Shown piece by piece: positions 21,504 through 30,754 of a stretch of DNA of 55,287 bases; within the stretch, counting starts at the first letter, position 1, and each line of letters begins with the position of its first letter. The stretch is from an uncultured Pseudomonadota bacterium (GTDB lineage Bacteria > Myxococcota_A > UBA796 > SXON01). The translations under genes and the position numbers were made by a program. The notes beneath the pieces are model-generated. The model ran no database searches. It had not been told where the DNA came from and saw only the letters and a list, made by a program, of their open reading frames with translations. The stretch lies in assembly GCA_903921785.1 (NCBI GenBank), contig CAIXRH010000173.1:1-55287 (forward strand). The letters run 5' to 3'.

Positions 21504-23975
21504 CTAGGAACGAAGGACCAGTTCAAGCCCGGCCGCCACCGCGAGGACGGTACGCGGGCCGGCCGAATCGAAGTGTATCGTCAGTCTGGGGTTCGAGGGA
21601 GTTCCTTCACGCTTACGGATGACGCCGCAGCCGAGCTTTCCGTGGAACACCTCCACACCCTCCTGGAAACGATCCAGGTTCTCCGGCACCATCGTGCGCA
21701 GCCCGGCCGGCCGGGTCGCATTTGGACTTAGCGGAGGAGCGGTCGGTGTACCGCGCGCCCCGGGGAGCGCGCGTGGCGCGGGGCTGTCGCTGAAGCTGCT
21801 GGAGGCGGCGCGCGGAGCCACCCCGGCGCTCGTCCCGGAGGTGCGCATCGGGAGCACCGCACCGAAGCCACCCGCGCGGGGAGGCGCCGCCGGCCGGCCT
21901 GGCGCGGGCGCCGGGGCCCCACGCCCGAACAGCCCGCTGCTGAACCCGCCTCCGCCTCCGCCTCCGCCTCCGCCTCCGCCGCTCCCGCCGAAGCTCCCGC
22001 GGTACACCGCCATCGAGCCCCGTGCCCGCTCGCGTCCCGACACCGCCTCGTCGGGGATCTCGGCCACGAAGCGGGAGAGCATCGCGTCGTCCCACCAGCC
22101 CTCGGGGCCGCGGCGCCGGCGGGGCGCCGAGATGAAGAGCCGCTCGCGAGCGCGGGTGAACGCCACGTACGCGAGGCGGCGCTCCTCCTCGATCTCTGCC
22201 TGGAGCTCGGCCCGGGAGTGGGGGAAACACTTCTCCACCATGCCGACGACGAAGACCACCGGAAATTCCAGGCCCTTCGCAAGGTGAGCCGTGAGCAGGG
22301 TCACCGCTCCGGCGCCCTCGTCGGGCAGCTCGTCGGCCTGGCCGGAGAGGGTGGCGCGGTCGAGGAAGTGGCGAAGGGAGAGCGGGCCGGGAGGCGGGAG
22401 CACCCCGTCGTCGTCGGGCTCCTCCAGCGCGGCGTGGGCAGAGGTCACCAGCTCGCGGAGGTTCTCCAGCCGTCCGCGGGCTTCGTCGGTGTCTTCGGCC
22501 TTGAGCATCGCTTCGTAGCCGGACTCGGTGACGACGTACTCCACGAGCTCGGGCACCGGCATCAGCTCTGCCGCGCGCTCCAGCCGGTCCATCAGCAGGG
22601 TGAACGCCGCGAGGGAGTTCCCGGCGCGACCGCCGGCCCCGCCGAGCGTCCGCGCCGCCGACCGCAGGTTGCCGCCCCGGGCGGCGGCTTCGGCCTTGAG
22701 GTTCTCGATCGCCTTGTCGCCGAGGCCGCGCGGCGGCACGTTCACCACGCGCTGAAACGCGAGGTCGTCATCGCGGTTGAGGAGCAGCCGGAGATACCCC
22801 AGCATGTCCTTGACCTCGGCGCGGTCGTAGAACTTGCGCCCGCCCACGAGCGTGTACGGGATGCGGTTGCGGGTGAGCGCTTGCTCGACGGGCCGGCTCT
22901 GGGCGTTGGTGCGGTAGATCACCGCGTAGTCGCCCCAACGCCGCTCCATGCGGAGCATGTGGGCCACCACGGCGTCGGCCTCGGTCGCCTCGTCGTCGGA
23001 GAGCAGGAGCTGCACGGGGTCGCCGTCGTCGGCGTCGGTGCGGAGGGTCTTGTCCTTCCGCTCCTGGTTGTTGCGGACAACGCCGGTCGCCGCCTTCAGG
23101 ATGTTCCCCTTGCTGCGATAGTTCTGCTCCAGCTTGATCACCGCTGCGCCCGGGAAGTCCTGCTCGAACTCCAGGATGTTGCGGATGTCGGCGCCGCGGA
23201 AGCGGTAGATGGACTGGTCGTCGTCGCCGACCACCGCGAGGTTCCGCTCCTTGCCCGCGATGAGCTTGAGGAGCTGGTACTGGGCCGGGTTGGTGTCCTG
23301 GTACTCGTCGACGAGCACGTAGCGCCAGCGCTTCTGCCACTTCTCCAGGATCTCCGGCTGCTCCGTCCAGAGCTGCACGACCTTGTTGATGAGATCATTG
23401 AAGTCCAGCGCGTTGGCCGCCTTCATCCGCGCTTCGTAGCTCGCGAGCAGCTTCGGGAACGGGTCGGAGCGAAGCAGGGTCTCGCCTGCGCTCAAGCCGT
23501 TCTTGTGTCGGTCGATCCGGCCACGGACCGAGTTGGGCGGGAGCTCCTTCACGCTGATCTTGTGCTCTTCGAGCACCGCCTTGATCACCCGGAGCTGGTC
23601 GTCGTCGTCGTAGACCACGAAGTCGCGACGCCAACCGAGCGGCTCGATGTCCTGACGGAGAATGCGGACGCAGGTGGAGTGGAAGGTGGAGACCCACACC
23701 TGCCGCGCCGCCTCGCCGACCAACGCTTCCACGCGGTGGCGCATCTCCTCGGCGGCCTTGTTGGTGAAGGTGACCGCGAGGATGTTCCAGGGACGGAGCC
23801 ACGGCGCGTCCGGGGCGTCGCCGACGGTGCCGCGCCAGAGCAGCGCGGCGATCCGCCGGGTGAGGACCCGGGTCTTGCCCGAGCCGGCGCCGGCGAGGAT
23901 CAGCAGCGGGCCGTCGAGCGTGCTGACCGCCCGGGCCTGCTCGGGGTTGAGCCCTTCGAGGAGCGCAGGGTCCAC
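21504..23975 (-). CDS. pcrA: UvrD/PcrA-type ATP-dependent DNA helicase
   Basis: This 823-residue SF1A helicase unwinds DNA 3' to 5' in repair and replication restart. Visible motifs: Q motif LNPEQARAV; Walker A AGAGSGKT (28-35); TFTNKAAEEM; DEYQDTNPAQ (motif II); GDDDQSIYRFRGA (III); YRSKGNIL; FPVVFVVGM; VAFTRARERLF (VI). Motif V reads TAHLAKGLEF where the usual form is TxH(S/A)AKGLE. The C-terminal tail has a 12-Gly run coded by a GGCGGA microsatellite, a Pro/Ala-rich linker and a Tudor-like VFHGKLGCGVIRKREG end, as in PcrA. It starts with GTG 4 bp after glmU. Confidence 0.95.
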   Translation of the reverse strand: MDPALLEGLNPEQARAVSTLDGPLLILAGAGSGKTRVLTRRIAALLWRGTVGDAPDAPWLRPWNILAVTFTNKAAEEMRHRVEALVGEAARQVWVSTFHSTCVRILRQDIEPLGWRRDFVVYDDDDQLRVIKAVLEEHKISVKELPPNSVRGRIDRHKNGLSAGETLLRSDPFPKLLASYEARMKAANALDFNDLINKVVQLWTEQPEILEKWQKRWRYVLVDEYQDTNPAQYQLLKLIAGKERNLAVVGDDDQSIYRFRGADIRNILEFEQDFPGAAVIKLEQNYRSKGNILKAATGVVRNNQERKDKTLRTDADDGDPVQLLLSDDEATEADAVVAHMLRMERRWGDYAVIYRTNAQSRPVEQALTRNRIPYTLVGGRKFYDRAEVKDMLGYLRLLLNRDDDLAFQRVVNVPPRGLGDKAIENLKAEAAARGGNLRSAARTLGGAGGRAGNSLAAFTLLMDRLERAAELMPVPELVEYVVTESGYEAMLKAEDTDEARGRLENLRELVTSAHAALEEPDDDGVLPPPGPLSLRHFLDRATLSGQADELPDEGAGAVTLLTAHLAKGLEFPVVFVVGMVEKCFPHSRAELQAEIEEERRLAYVAFTRARERLFISAPRRRRGPEGWWDDAMLSRFVAEIPDEAVSGRERARGSMAVYRGSFGGSGGGGGGGGGGGGFSSGLFGRGAPAPAPGRPAAPPRAGGFGAVLPMRTSGTSAGVAPRAASSSFSDSPAPRALPGARGTPTAPPLSPNATRPAGLRTMVPENLDRFQEGVEVFHGKLGCGVIRKREGTPSNPRLTIHFDSAGPRTVLAVAAGLELVLRS
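21949..21978. repeat. hexanucleotide microsatellite in pcrA
   Basis: Five exact CCTCCG units (GGCGGA type on the coding strand) with degenerate copies on each side. They encode the poly-Gly stretch between the helicase core and the C-terminal Tudor-like segment. Units of 6 bp change length without breaking the frame. Confidence 0.85.
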
Positions 23976-23979
23976 GCGG

Positions 23980-25323
23980 CTACTCCCGCCCGGCGAGGGC
24001 GCGGTAGTGACGGCGGAGGCGGTCGGCGGAGCCGGGGCTCACCTTGGCGGGGGCGCGTTCGACGGCGATCGCGTCTCCCGGGACGTCCTGCGTGAGCGTG
24101 CTCCCCGCGCCGACGATCGCGCCGTCGCCGATGGTGATCGGCGCCACGAGCGCGGAGTTGCTGCCGATGAACGCGCCAGCGCCGACAGTGGTGCGGTTCT
24201 TGCGGATGCCATCGTAGTTGCAGGTGATGGTGCCGGCGCCGATGTTGGCCTTGGCGCCGATCTCCGCGTCGCCGATGTACGCGAGGTGGTTGGCCTTGGC
24301 GCCCTCGTGGAGCACCGAGTTCTTCACCTCGACGAAGTTCCCCACGTGCGCGCCGCCTTCGATCCGCGCCCCGGGACGGAGCCGCGCCATCGGCCCCACC
24401 ACCGCGCCCGGGAAGACCTCGGCACGCTCGCAGATGCTCGCCGCCGCGACCTTCGCCCCCGCGTGGACGACCGTGTCGTGGAGCACGCAGTGTGGGCCGA
24501 TCTCCCCGGCGATGTCGCAATTGCCGGTGAGCACCACGCCCGTGCCGAGCGCGGCGCCCGGGTGGAGCTTCACGGACACGTCCACCGAGATCGTGTCGAG
24601 GTCCGCGAGGTCGATCCCCTCGGCGCCCCACGCGCGGTTCACCCGACGACGGAGCACACCCCGCGCTTCGGCGAGCGCGCCACGGTCGTTGATGCCGAGG
24701 AACTCGGCTTCGACGAAGTCGGCCACCACCGTGGCGTCCGGCCCCACGAGGTCCGTCAGCCAGAGCTCGCCCTTGGGCGCGTGCGGCTGGAGGGCCGGGA
24801 GCTCGCGGCGGAGGACCGCGGCGTCCATGACATAGAGCCCGCTGTTGACCACCCGGATCTGCCGTTGTTCGGCGGTACACGCGCCGTCTTCGACAATCCC
24901 CACGCCCGGCACCATCCGGCCGTACCCCGTCGGATCCCGCGCTTCGAACGCCGCGACCGTGACACCCCCGCGATGGGCGGCCACCAGCCGGCGCACGCTC
25001 GCCGCGGTGAGCAGCGGCGTGTCCCCCGCAGTGACGATGACGGGACCCGACTGGGGCAGCTCGGCGAGCGCGGCAGCCACCGCATCGCCGGTGCCGCGCG
25101 GGGCTTCTTGACGCGCAAACCTCGGATTCCACGGTGCGAGCGCCGCCCGCACGTCCGCCTCGTGGTGATGCACGACGACCACCACGTCGGCGCCGAGCTC
25201 CTGCAACGCGCCGACGATCCAGCCGACCATCGGCCGACCGAGGAGCGGGTGGAGGACCTTCGCGAGGGGGGAGCGCATCCGCGTCCCGAGGCCCGCGGCG
25301 AGCACAACGGCGGTCAACGACAT
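23980..25323 (-). CDS. glmU: bifunctional UDP-N-acetylglucosamine pyrophosphorylase / glucosamine-1-phosphate N-acetyltransferase
   Basis: This 447-residue enzyme makes UDP-GlcNAc for peptidoglycan and LPS. The N-terminal uridyltransferase domain has VVLAAGLGTRM, PRGTGDAV and VTAGDTPLL. The C-terminal left-handed beta-helix has NFVEVKNSVL, ANHLAYIGDAEIG and GAGTITCNYDG with the acetyltransferase active-site residues. The length is typical. The ATG at 25323 is preferred because homology starts with MSLTAVVLAAG; upstream in-frame codons look non-coding. pcrA follows after 4 bp. An imperfect palindrome lies 68 bp upstream. Confidence 0.96.
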   Translation of the reverse strand: MSLTAVVLAAGLGTRMRSPLAKVLHPLLGRPMVGWIVGALQELGADVVVVVHHHEADVRAALAPWNPRFARQEAPRGTGDAVAAALAELPQSGPVIVTAGDTPLLTAASVRRLVAAHRGGVTVAAFEARDPTGYGRMVPGVGIVEDGACTAEQRQIRVVNSGLYVMDAAVLRRELPALQPHAPKGELWLTDLVGPDATVVADFVEAEFLGINDRGALAEARGVLRRRVNRAWGAEGIDLADLDTISVDVSVKLHPGAALGTGVVLTGNCDIAGEIGPHCVLHDTVVHAGAKVAAASICERAEVFPGAVVGPMARLRPGARIEGGAHVGNFVEVKNSVLHEGAKANHLAYIGDAEIGAKANIGAGTITCNYDGIRKNRTTVGAGAFIGSNSALVAPITIGDGAIVGAGSTLTQDVPGDAIAVERAPAKVSPGSADRLRRHYRALAGRE

Positions 25324-25390
25324 GGGTGGGGGGCTATCAAGGTGCGCGTCGGGCGGCGCGGATTGGCACGATCGGGGTCGGCCTGATCCA

Positions 25391-25418
25391 GGGAGGAGGC
25401 ACAATTGTTCCCCCTCCC
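25391..25418. promoter_or_regulatory. 28-bp imperfect palindrome upstream of glmU
   Basis: The arms GGGAGG and CCTCCC surround ACAATTGT at the centre, with only two mismatched position pairs over 28 bp. It lies 68 bp before the glmU ATG and 162 bp after the stop of the upstream gene. It could be an operator or an RNA hairpin. No T-tract follows on either strand. Confidence 0.35.
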
Positions 25419-25486
25419 GGCCCTCCCCCACCCTCGCGAGCCACGACGGGCGTCGGCGGCGCCACGGCGGCCGCTCCGCCCGCCCC

Positions 25487-25540
25487 GCCCTTCTCGCCGA
25501 CCGTGGCTCCTCGACCGCCGACGGCTCCGGGGGGCACCTC
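25487..25540 (+). repeat. REP-like intergenic element, copy F
   Basis: The core 13-mer is at 25510-25522. The left part (CTTCTCGCCG) and the CTCCGGGGGG right part resemble copies A and D. It lies in the 256-bp gap between glmU and the upstream membrane-protein gene. Confidence 0.55.
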
Positions 25541-25579
25541 CGGGCACCCGCGCCGCTCCTTCACCACCGGCGTGCTCGA

Positions 25580-27289
25580 TCAGAACTCGCCTTCTCGCGG
25601 GATCGCGTAGATCCGGGAGCCCGCCGCCGTGGCGACGGGGGTGAGGCGCGTCTCCACCCACGCTTCGAAGTGGGCCCGGCGTTCGGGGCGCTGCTCCGCG
25701 GTGAGCCCGTCGGTGACCACCAGGGGAATGTCCCCGGTCCCCGGGCATTCTTCGCGGAGGACCTTCACGCAGTGGTGGTAGCCGGCTTCGTCGTCCGAGA
25801 AGGGGCAGACGGTGTTCGGGCAGTAACGTAGTCCCGCGTAGGGGAGGACCTCGCGCAGGCAGCTCGCCGCGCCGATCCCGGGCGGAAAGTGTTGGGCCAA
25901 GACCTTGCCGACCGCCAGGGCGTTTCGTTCGTAGTCGGGCGCGAGCACCGCGGCCCGTTGGTGGGGCTCCTGCCACTCCCCGAGCGTCCACGCCCCAGAG
26001 ACCAGCACGCCCAAAACGAGCAGCGCGTGACCGCGCCATTCCGAGAAGCGCCCGAGCCTCGCCGCGAGCTCGGTGAGCGCGGTGAGCAGGGTCGCGGCGC
26101 CGCGCACCACCATGAACGCGGCGACCGGGAGCAGGTTGTCGCTGTACCGCTCAGGAGAATGTGCCGCGGCGAAGGCGAGGAGCGGCGCACAGGCCGAGCC
26201 CAGCGCCACCCCCTCCGCGAGCGAACGCCCGATGCGCCCGAGCCGCGTGGACCCGCGGACCACCGCGGAGGCGCCGAAGACCGCTTCCGCGGCCCCCGGC
26301 CCGACGAACCCCAGCCACGCGAGCACCACGCCGAACATCCAGGGCATATACGGAGGGCGGAACGCCGAGACGATGAAGCGGAGGGCGCCGTCGAGCGCCT
26401 CCGGAGCGTTCTGCTGGAGCGTCGCCAGCGCGGAGGTGCGCGCGGCGGCCCGGCCCGCCACCGAGAGGTCCTCGCCGGTCGGGGCGATTCCCTCCGCCAG
26501 GGAGTCCTTGAAGAACTCGCTGGGCAACATCGGAAAGACCGAGAACGTGGCGTGAAAGACCCACCAGGTGGTGAGCGCGAAGAGCGTGGCGCCGAGGAGC
26601 GTCGGGAGCAGGCGTTTCCCCGAGGCGAGCAGGACCAGGAGGCCGCAGATCGGGAAGGCCAACGTGGTGAGATGGCTGACCATCGTGAGCCCCGCCACCG
26701 CGCCCGCCACCGGCGCGAACCACCACCGTTTCCCGGCCAGCCGGCCGGTGAGCAGCGTGAGCGGCACGAAGAAGGTGACCGTGGGGTCCACGCCGAAGCG
26801 GCACGACGAAGCGAGCAGCAGCGGCTGGATCGCGGCGACGGCACCGGCGACGAAGGAGAGAGCACCGAGCCCCGTGCTCCGCCCCAGCAGGTACAGGACC
26901 GGACCCAGCAGCACCAGCTCCAGGCGGTTGATGAGGTGCCCCGAGAGCGCCACGTCCCAGCCGCCGAGGTGCATGAACGCCGAGGTGAGGATCGTCCAGG
27001 TGGGGAGGCGATGCGGGTCGAGGTCGCTCAGCCGGCCCTGGTGCAACGCCAGCGCGTTCTGGGCCCACGCCGCCGCGTCGGGACCGAAGAGGTACTGGTC
27101 GGAGTCGAGGACGAACCAGGGGCCGCCGGGAGCCTTGGCCACGCCCTCCCGGGCCCAGGCCAGGAGCGGGAGCGCCCCGAGGAGGAGCACGGCGAGCACG
27201 TCCAAGACCAGGATCCGCTTGTCGATCGGGCGGGGGGCCTCGGGCTGCCCGAACCCCCAGGAGCGGAGCCGGCGCCGGAGCCAGCTCAC
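25580..27289 (-). CDS. polytopic membrane protein, GT-C-like
   Basis: This 569-residue protein has about ten predicted membrane helices. It opens with a basic cytoplasmic tail and first helix (LDVLAVLLLGALPLLAWA), followed by a large loop with DSDQYLFGPDAAAW, an acidic first loop as in GT-C sugar transferases. The C-terminal soluble part has four cysteines (SCLREVLPYAGLRYCPNTVCPF, HHCVKV). No close family is recognised. It may glycosylate a surface polymer. It has a GTG start 43 bp after the response-regulator gene in the same direction, so it may belong to that operon. A REP-like copy follows its stop. Confidence 0.6.
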   Translation of the reverse strand: MSWLRRRLRSWGFGQPEAPRPIDKRILVLDVLAVLLLGALPLLAWAREGVAKAPGGPWFVLDSDQYLFGPDAAAWAQNALALHQGRLSDLDPHRLPTWTILTSAFMHLGGWDVALSGHLINRLELVLLGPVLYLLGRSTGLGALSFVAGAVAAIQPLLLASSCRFGVDPTVTFFVPLTLLTGRLAGKRWWFAPVAGAVAGLTMVSHLTTLAFPICGLLVLLASGKRLLPTLLGATLFALTTWWVFHATFSVFPMLPSEFFKDSLAEGIAPTGEDLSVAGRAAARTSALATLQQNAPEALDGALRFIVSAFRPPYMPWMFGVVLAWLGFVGPGAAEAVFGASAVVRGSTRLGRIGRSLAEGVALGSACAPLLAFAAAHSPERYSDNLLPVAAFMVVRGAATLLTALTELAARLGRFSEWRGHALLVLGVLVSGAWTLGEWQEPHQRAAVLAPDYERNALAVGKVLAQHFPPGIGAASCLREVLPYAGLRYCPNTVCPFSDDEAGYHHCVKVLREECPGTGDIPLVVTDGLTAEQRPERRAHFEAWVETRLTPVATAAGSRIYAIPREGEF

Positions 27290-27332
27290 CTGGGCGCCTG
27301 AGCGGCTGCGCCGCTGCCAGCGCCCGGCGCGC

Positions 27333-27722
27333 TCATGCCGACGGGATCCGCTCCCAGATCGCCTGGAGGCGCGGGGCGAGCGAGACCGGATCGAAGGGCT
27401 TGGCGATCACGGAGTGGACGCCGGCCGGGGGGTGGGCCTGCTCGTGGAGCTGCACCCGGGCGGTCATCAAGACCACCGGCGTCGTGGCGGTGGCGGGGTT
27501 CTCGCGGATGGCGGCCAGGGTCTGCATGCCGTCCATCCCGGGCATCATCACGTCGAGCAGCACAAGGTCCACCGGCTCTCGGCGTAGCACCTGGAGCGCC
27601 TCCGCGCCGGACCCGGCCACGTGCACCGTGAGGCCACCAAGGGTGCGCAGCGACAGGGACACGACGGCGAGGATGTCGGCGTCGTCGTCTACACAAAGCA
27701 CTCGACGCAACGGCGGTTTCAT
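27333..27722 (-). CDS. single-domain response regulator (CheY-like receiver)
   Basis: The 129 residues are one receiver domain. The acidic pocket is VDDD (11-14), the phosphoacceptor is Asp57 in LLDVMMPGMDG, Thr/Ser is in LMTAR, and Lys is in IAKPFDP. There is no output domain, so it must signal by protein contact. Its ATG overlaps the histidine-kinase stop by 3-4 bp, so the two are a cognate pair. It is the third gene of the AKR-kinase-regulator run. Confidence 0.93.
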   Translation of the reverse strand: MKPPLRRVLCVDDDADILAVVSLSLRTLGGLTVHVAGSGAEALQVLRREPVDLVLLDVMMPGMDGMQTLAAIRENPATATTPVVLMTARVQLHEQAHPPAGVHSVIAKPFDPVSLAPRLQAIWERIPSA

Positions 27723-29824
27723 TCGTCCTCCCGGCGCACGGCCAACCAGAACACCGAGCCACCCCCGCGCGCTGGGTGGTAACCTACCTCGCCGTCAAGG
27801 GCGGTGGCCAGCGCCCGGCAGATGGAAAGTCCGAGTCCGGCGCCGCCGCGGGTGGTTCCCGGCCGGGCCTGTGCGAAACGAGTGAACAGCCGCGGTCGAA
27901 ACTCCTCCGGCACCCCGGATCCCTGATCCTTCACCTCGATCTTGACGAGTTGTTCGTCCTCGGTGGCGTGCACCACCACCTCGGCCCCCTCCGGGGAGAA
28001 CTGTATGGCGTTCGCCAAGAGATTCGCGAGGATCTGGCTCACCCGGTCGGGGTCGACGCGCACCCGGGCCGTGGCTTCGGCGTGGAGCGTGAGGCGCACC
28101 GCGTGCTGAGCGGCGAAGGGCGCGGCCACCTGCACCGCGTGCTCGAGCAGGGGAAGCAGGGCGTGCGTCCCGAGTCGGAGGCTGGCCCCCCCCGCGGCGA
28201 TCCGCTCGAGGTCGAGCACGTCGTTGACCAGCCGGACGAGGCGAGCGGAGCTGCGGCGCGCCAGCGTCACGAGGGAGGCTGCATCGGCGGGGAGCGGCCC
28301 GGTCGCGCCCGCTTCCAGGACGGCGAGGGCGCCGTCCAGCGAGGTGAGCGGGGTGCGGAGCTCGTGGCTCAGCGTGCTCACGAACTCGTCTTTTCGGCGT
28401 TCGGCTTCGGCGCGGGCCTCGCGGTTGTCGGTGAAGTCCAAAAGCGAGAGGAGCACGCGGCCGCCGGGCAGCGGCACCGCCGTGTTCACATACCAGCGGA
28501 TGCCGAGCGGCGTGACCATCCCGGCGATCACCCCGGTGACCGGCTGCCCGGTGCGTCGGCACCGTTCACTCGGTCGTTCCGTCGGTGAGGGGGCGGGGCC
28601 GTCGTGGACGACCTCCACGCGAGGCATCGGGAGCGGCGCCTCGGCGAGGGCGACCAGGTCGATCCCGAGGATCGCGGCGGCGGCCCGGTTCGCGTCCTCG
28701 ATGCGGCCATCCGGCCCGAAGAGGATCACCGCCTCGTGGAGGTTGTCCATGAGTGCCCGCCAGCGGGCCGAAGCGGCCTCGGCGCTCGCTCGGGCGGTCT
28801 GCAGGACGGTGACGTCCGCGAAGGACACCACCACCCGGCGATGCCCCGTGACCGGCTCGGCGCTCATCAACAGCCACCGTCGCTCCCCGTCGGGGCGCTC
28901 GTAGTCGAGGAGCTCTCCGCGCACCGACTCGCCATGGTGGAGCGCGCGCCACCCGGGCCACTGCTCCACGGCCAGGGGGGAGCCATCGGCACGCCGGATC
29001 GCGGGGCGGGCCTGCGCGTCCACCGCAGTGAGGGACTCGCGGGTGTGGCCGAGCATGGCGCACGCGGCCGGGTTCGCGTCCACGACCTGCAGGCGCTCGT
29101 TGAGCACCAGGACCCCTTCCCGGAGGGTGGCGAGCGTGGATCGCTGGAGGGCTCCGTCCGCCTGCGCTTCATCCTGGAGGCGCTTGTACTCCGTGATGTC
29201 AGTGAAGCTGATCAGGTACAAGTTCGGATTCCCGGGCAGCGGTGCCACGTGGTTCGCCAGCCAGAGCAGCCGGCCGGCCGCGTCGGGGACGCCGAGCACC
29301 CCCGCGTGGGCCTGGCCCGTGCGAAGCGTTTGGAGCACGGGGGAGCTCTCCGGACCGACGGACTCCCCCGCCTCGGTGACGCGCGAATCCATGTCGGTGC
29401 GGATGTTCCGCCCCACCACGTCCCGCCGGCCGAGCACCCGCTCGGCCACCGGGTTCGCGAAGACGATGGTCCCGTCCGAGCCGATGAGGACGATCCCCTC
29501 CGACTGGGCCGCGACGACCGCGGCCCAGGGCAGTTCGTCGGCCCCGGAGGGGGGCGGACCGTCGTCGTGGGGGAGCAGGAGGTCGGCGGCCCAATCCGCA
29601 GCGTCGGCCAACGTGGTCTCGTCCAGCGGGCCGTCTCCGAGCCCCACGCGGAGCGCGAAGCCCGGACGGGGCGTCAAGCAGCGTTCGTGCATCGCCGGAG
29701 ACGCCTCGCCTTCCAGGCGCAGGACCGGCTTCCCCGCCACCTCCGCGCTCACCCACGCCACCGCCGGCGCCGCCGCCAGGCGCCCCAACGCGCGCTCCAG
29801 CCGCGCCCGGAGCGCGGGCTTCAC
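27719..29824 (-). CDS. soluble PAS-PAS-PAS sensor histidine kinase
   Basis: This 701-residue kinase has no membrane helix, so it senses a cytoplasmic signal. Three PAS domains are at about 100-215 (SEGIVLIGSDGTIVFANPVA), 230-340 (LREGVLVLNERLQVVDANPA) and 355-465 (NLHEAVILFGPDGRIEDANRA). HisKA follows with His487 in FVSTLSHELRTPLTS. The ATPase domain has the N box (ILANLLANAIQFSPEG), DQGSGVPEE and GGAGLGLSICRAL. The start is GTG at 29824, overlapping the aldo/keto reductase stop as GTGA. The ligand is not evident. Confidence 0.93.
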   Translation of the reverse strand: MKPALRARLERALGRLAAAPAVAWVSAEVAGKPVLRLEGEASPAMHERCLTPRPGFALRVGLGDGPLDETTLADAADWAADLLLPHDDGPPPSGADELPWAAVVAAQSEGIVLIGSDGTIVFANPVAERVLGRRDVVGRNIRTDMDSRVTEAGESVGPESSPVLQTLRTGQAHAGVLGVPDAAGRLLWLANHVAPLPGNPNLYLISFTDITEYKRLQDEAQADGALQRSTLATLREGVLVLNERLQVVDANPAACAMLGHTRESLTAVDAQARPAIRRADGSPLAVEQWPGWRALHHGESVRGELLDYERPDGERRWLLMSAEPVTGHRRVVVSFADVTVLQTARASAEAASARWRALMDNLHEAVILFGPDGRIEDANRAAAAILGIDLVALAEAPLPMPRVEVVHDGPAPSPTERPSERCRRTGQPVTGVIAGMVTPLGIRWYVNTAVPLPGGRVLLSLLDFTDNREARAEAERRKDEFVSTLSHELRTPLTSLDGALAVLEAGATGPLPADAASLVTLARRSSARLVRLVNDVLDLERIAAGGASLRLGTHALLPLLEHAVQVAAPFAAQHAVRLTLHAEATARVRVDPDRVSQILANLLANAIQFSPEGAEVVVHATEDEQLVKIEVKDQGSGVPEEFRPRLFTRFAQARPGTTRGGAGLGLSICRALATALDGEVGYHPARGGGSVFWLAVRREDE

Positions 29825-30678
29825 GGCCGCCCTGGGAGGCCGAACGCGGCGTCCAGTCGGGTCGTCCACTCCGCGGACAGCGTGAGCGCCTCGGCGGCGA
29901 CGCTCGCCCGAAGGCTCGCTTCGCGTCGCGCGCCGGGGATGACGAACATCCTTGGGGAGAGGCTGAGGATCCACGCGAGGGCCACGGTGCCCGGGCCGAC
30001 GCCATGGGCCTGCCCGGCGGCGAGGAGCTCGGGGTGGGTGAGGACGTCCTCAAGCTGCTCCGAGCCGCCGACCGGAGAGTACGCGAAGAACGCGATGCCC
30101 CTGCCTTCGCAAGCCCGGAGCACGTCGATCGAGGAGAGGTCCAGCGGGTTGAGCCGGTTCTGCACGCTGACCACCGGGCCGATGGCGCAGGCCTCGCCGA
30201 GCTCCTCCACGCTCACGTTGGAGAGGCCGACCTCGGCGATCTTCCCCTCGGTCCGAAGCCGGAAGAGCTCGCCGACCGAGTCCGCGAAGGGGACGCCGGA
30301 GTCCGGCGCGTGGAGCTGGTACAGGGCGATCTGCTCCACGCCCAAGGCGAGGAGGCTCGCTTCGCAGGCGCGGCGGAGCGCGGCGGGACGGCCGTCTTCC
30401 ACCCAGTCCCCGCCGGGGCGACGCAGCCCGCCCTTGGTGGCCACGAGCACCTCGGACCGCGCCGGGTGATCGCGCAGCGCGGCGGCGAGGAGCCGCTCGT
30501 TGTGGCCGAGGTCGTCGTCATTGCGGCAGTACACGTCCGCGGTGTCGATCAGCCGCACGCCAAGGTCCAGCGCGAGGTGCAGCAGGCGCTCCGGATGCGC
30601 GGGTCGGGGGGGGAGCGAGAGCGGCATACCGCCGAGGCCGACGGCGGGGAACGAGCGGGTGCCAAGGAGGAGGCGCAT
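29821..30678 (-). CDS. aldo/keto reductase
   Basis: This 285-residue (alpha/beta)8 NADPH-dependent oxidoreductase has the full catalytic tetrad: Asp45 and Tyr50 in LIDTADVY, Lys82 in VATKGG and His123 in LYQLHAPD. GLSNVS and VVSVQNRLNPLD match the family's substrate and cofactor strands, and PGARREASLRA near the end binds the cofactor phosphate. It resembles general stress or sugar AKRs; the substrate is unknown. It is the first gene of the minus-strand operon with the kinase and regulator, and its promoter region is shared with the divergent radical SAM gene. Confidence 0.92.
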   Translation of the reverse strand: MRLLLGTRSFPAVGLGGMPLSLPPRPAHPERLLHLALDLGVRLIDTADVYCRNDDDLGHNERLLAAALRDHPARSEVLVATKGGLRRPGGDWVEDGRPAALRRACEASLLALGVEQIALYQLHAPDSGVPFADSVGELFRLRTEGKIAEVGLSNVSVEELGEACAIGPVVSVQNRLNPLDLSSIDVLRACEGRGIAFFAYSPVGGSEQLEDVLTHPELLAAGQAHGVGPGTVALAWILSLSPRMFVIPGARREASLRASVAAEALTLSAEWTTRLDAAFGLPGRP

Positions 30679-30725
30679 GGGGATCGCGCTTATCGCTTCG
30701 TCTCGCCGAACGCGGACCGGAGCGC

Positions 30726-30754
30726 TTGCGGGAACCGGATTGTGAACATATGTT
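30726..30754 (+). promoter_or_regulatory. candidate promoter of the SPL-like gene, leaderless
   Basis: A -35-like TTGCGG (30726-30731) and a -10 TATGTT (30749-30754) are 17 nt apart. The -10 ends 6 nt before the GTG at 30761, so transcription would begin at or next to the start codon. No Shine-Dalgarno is present. The -10 lies within the SOS-type palindrome. Confidence 0.5.
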
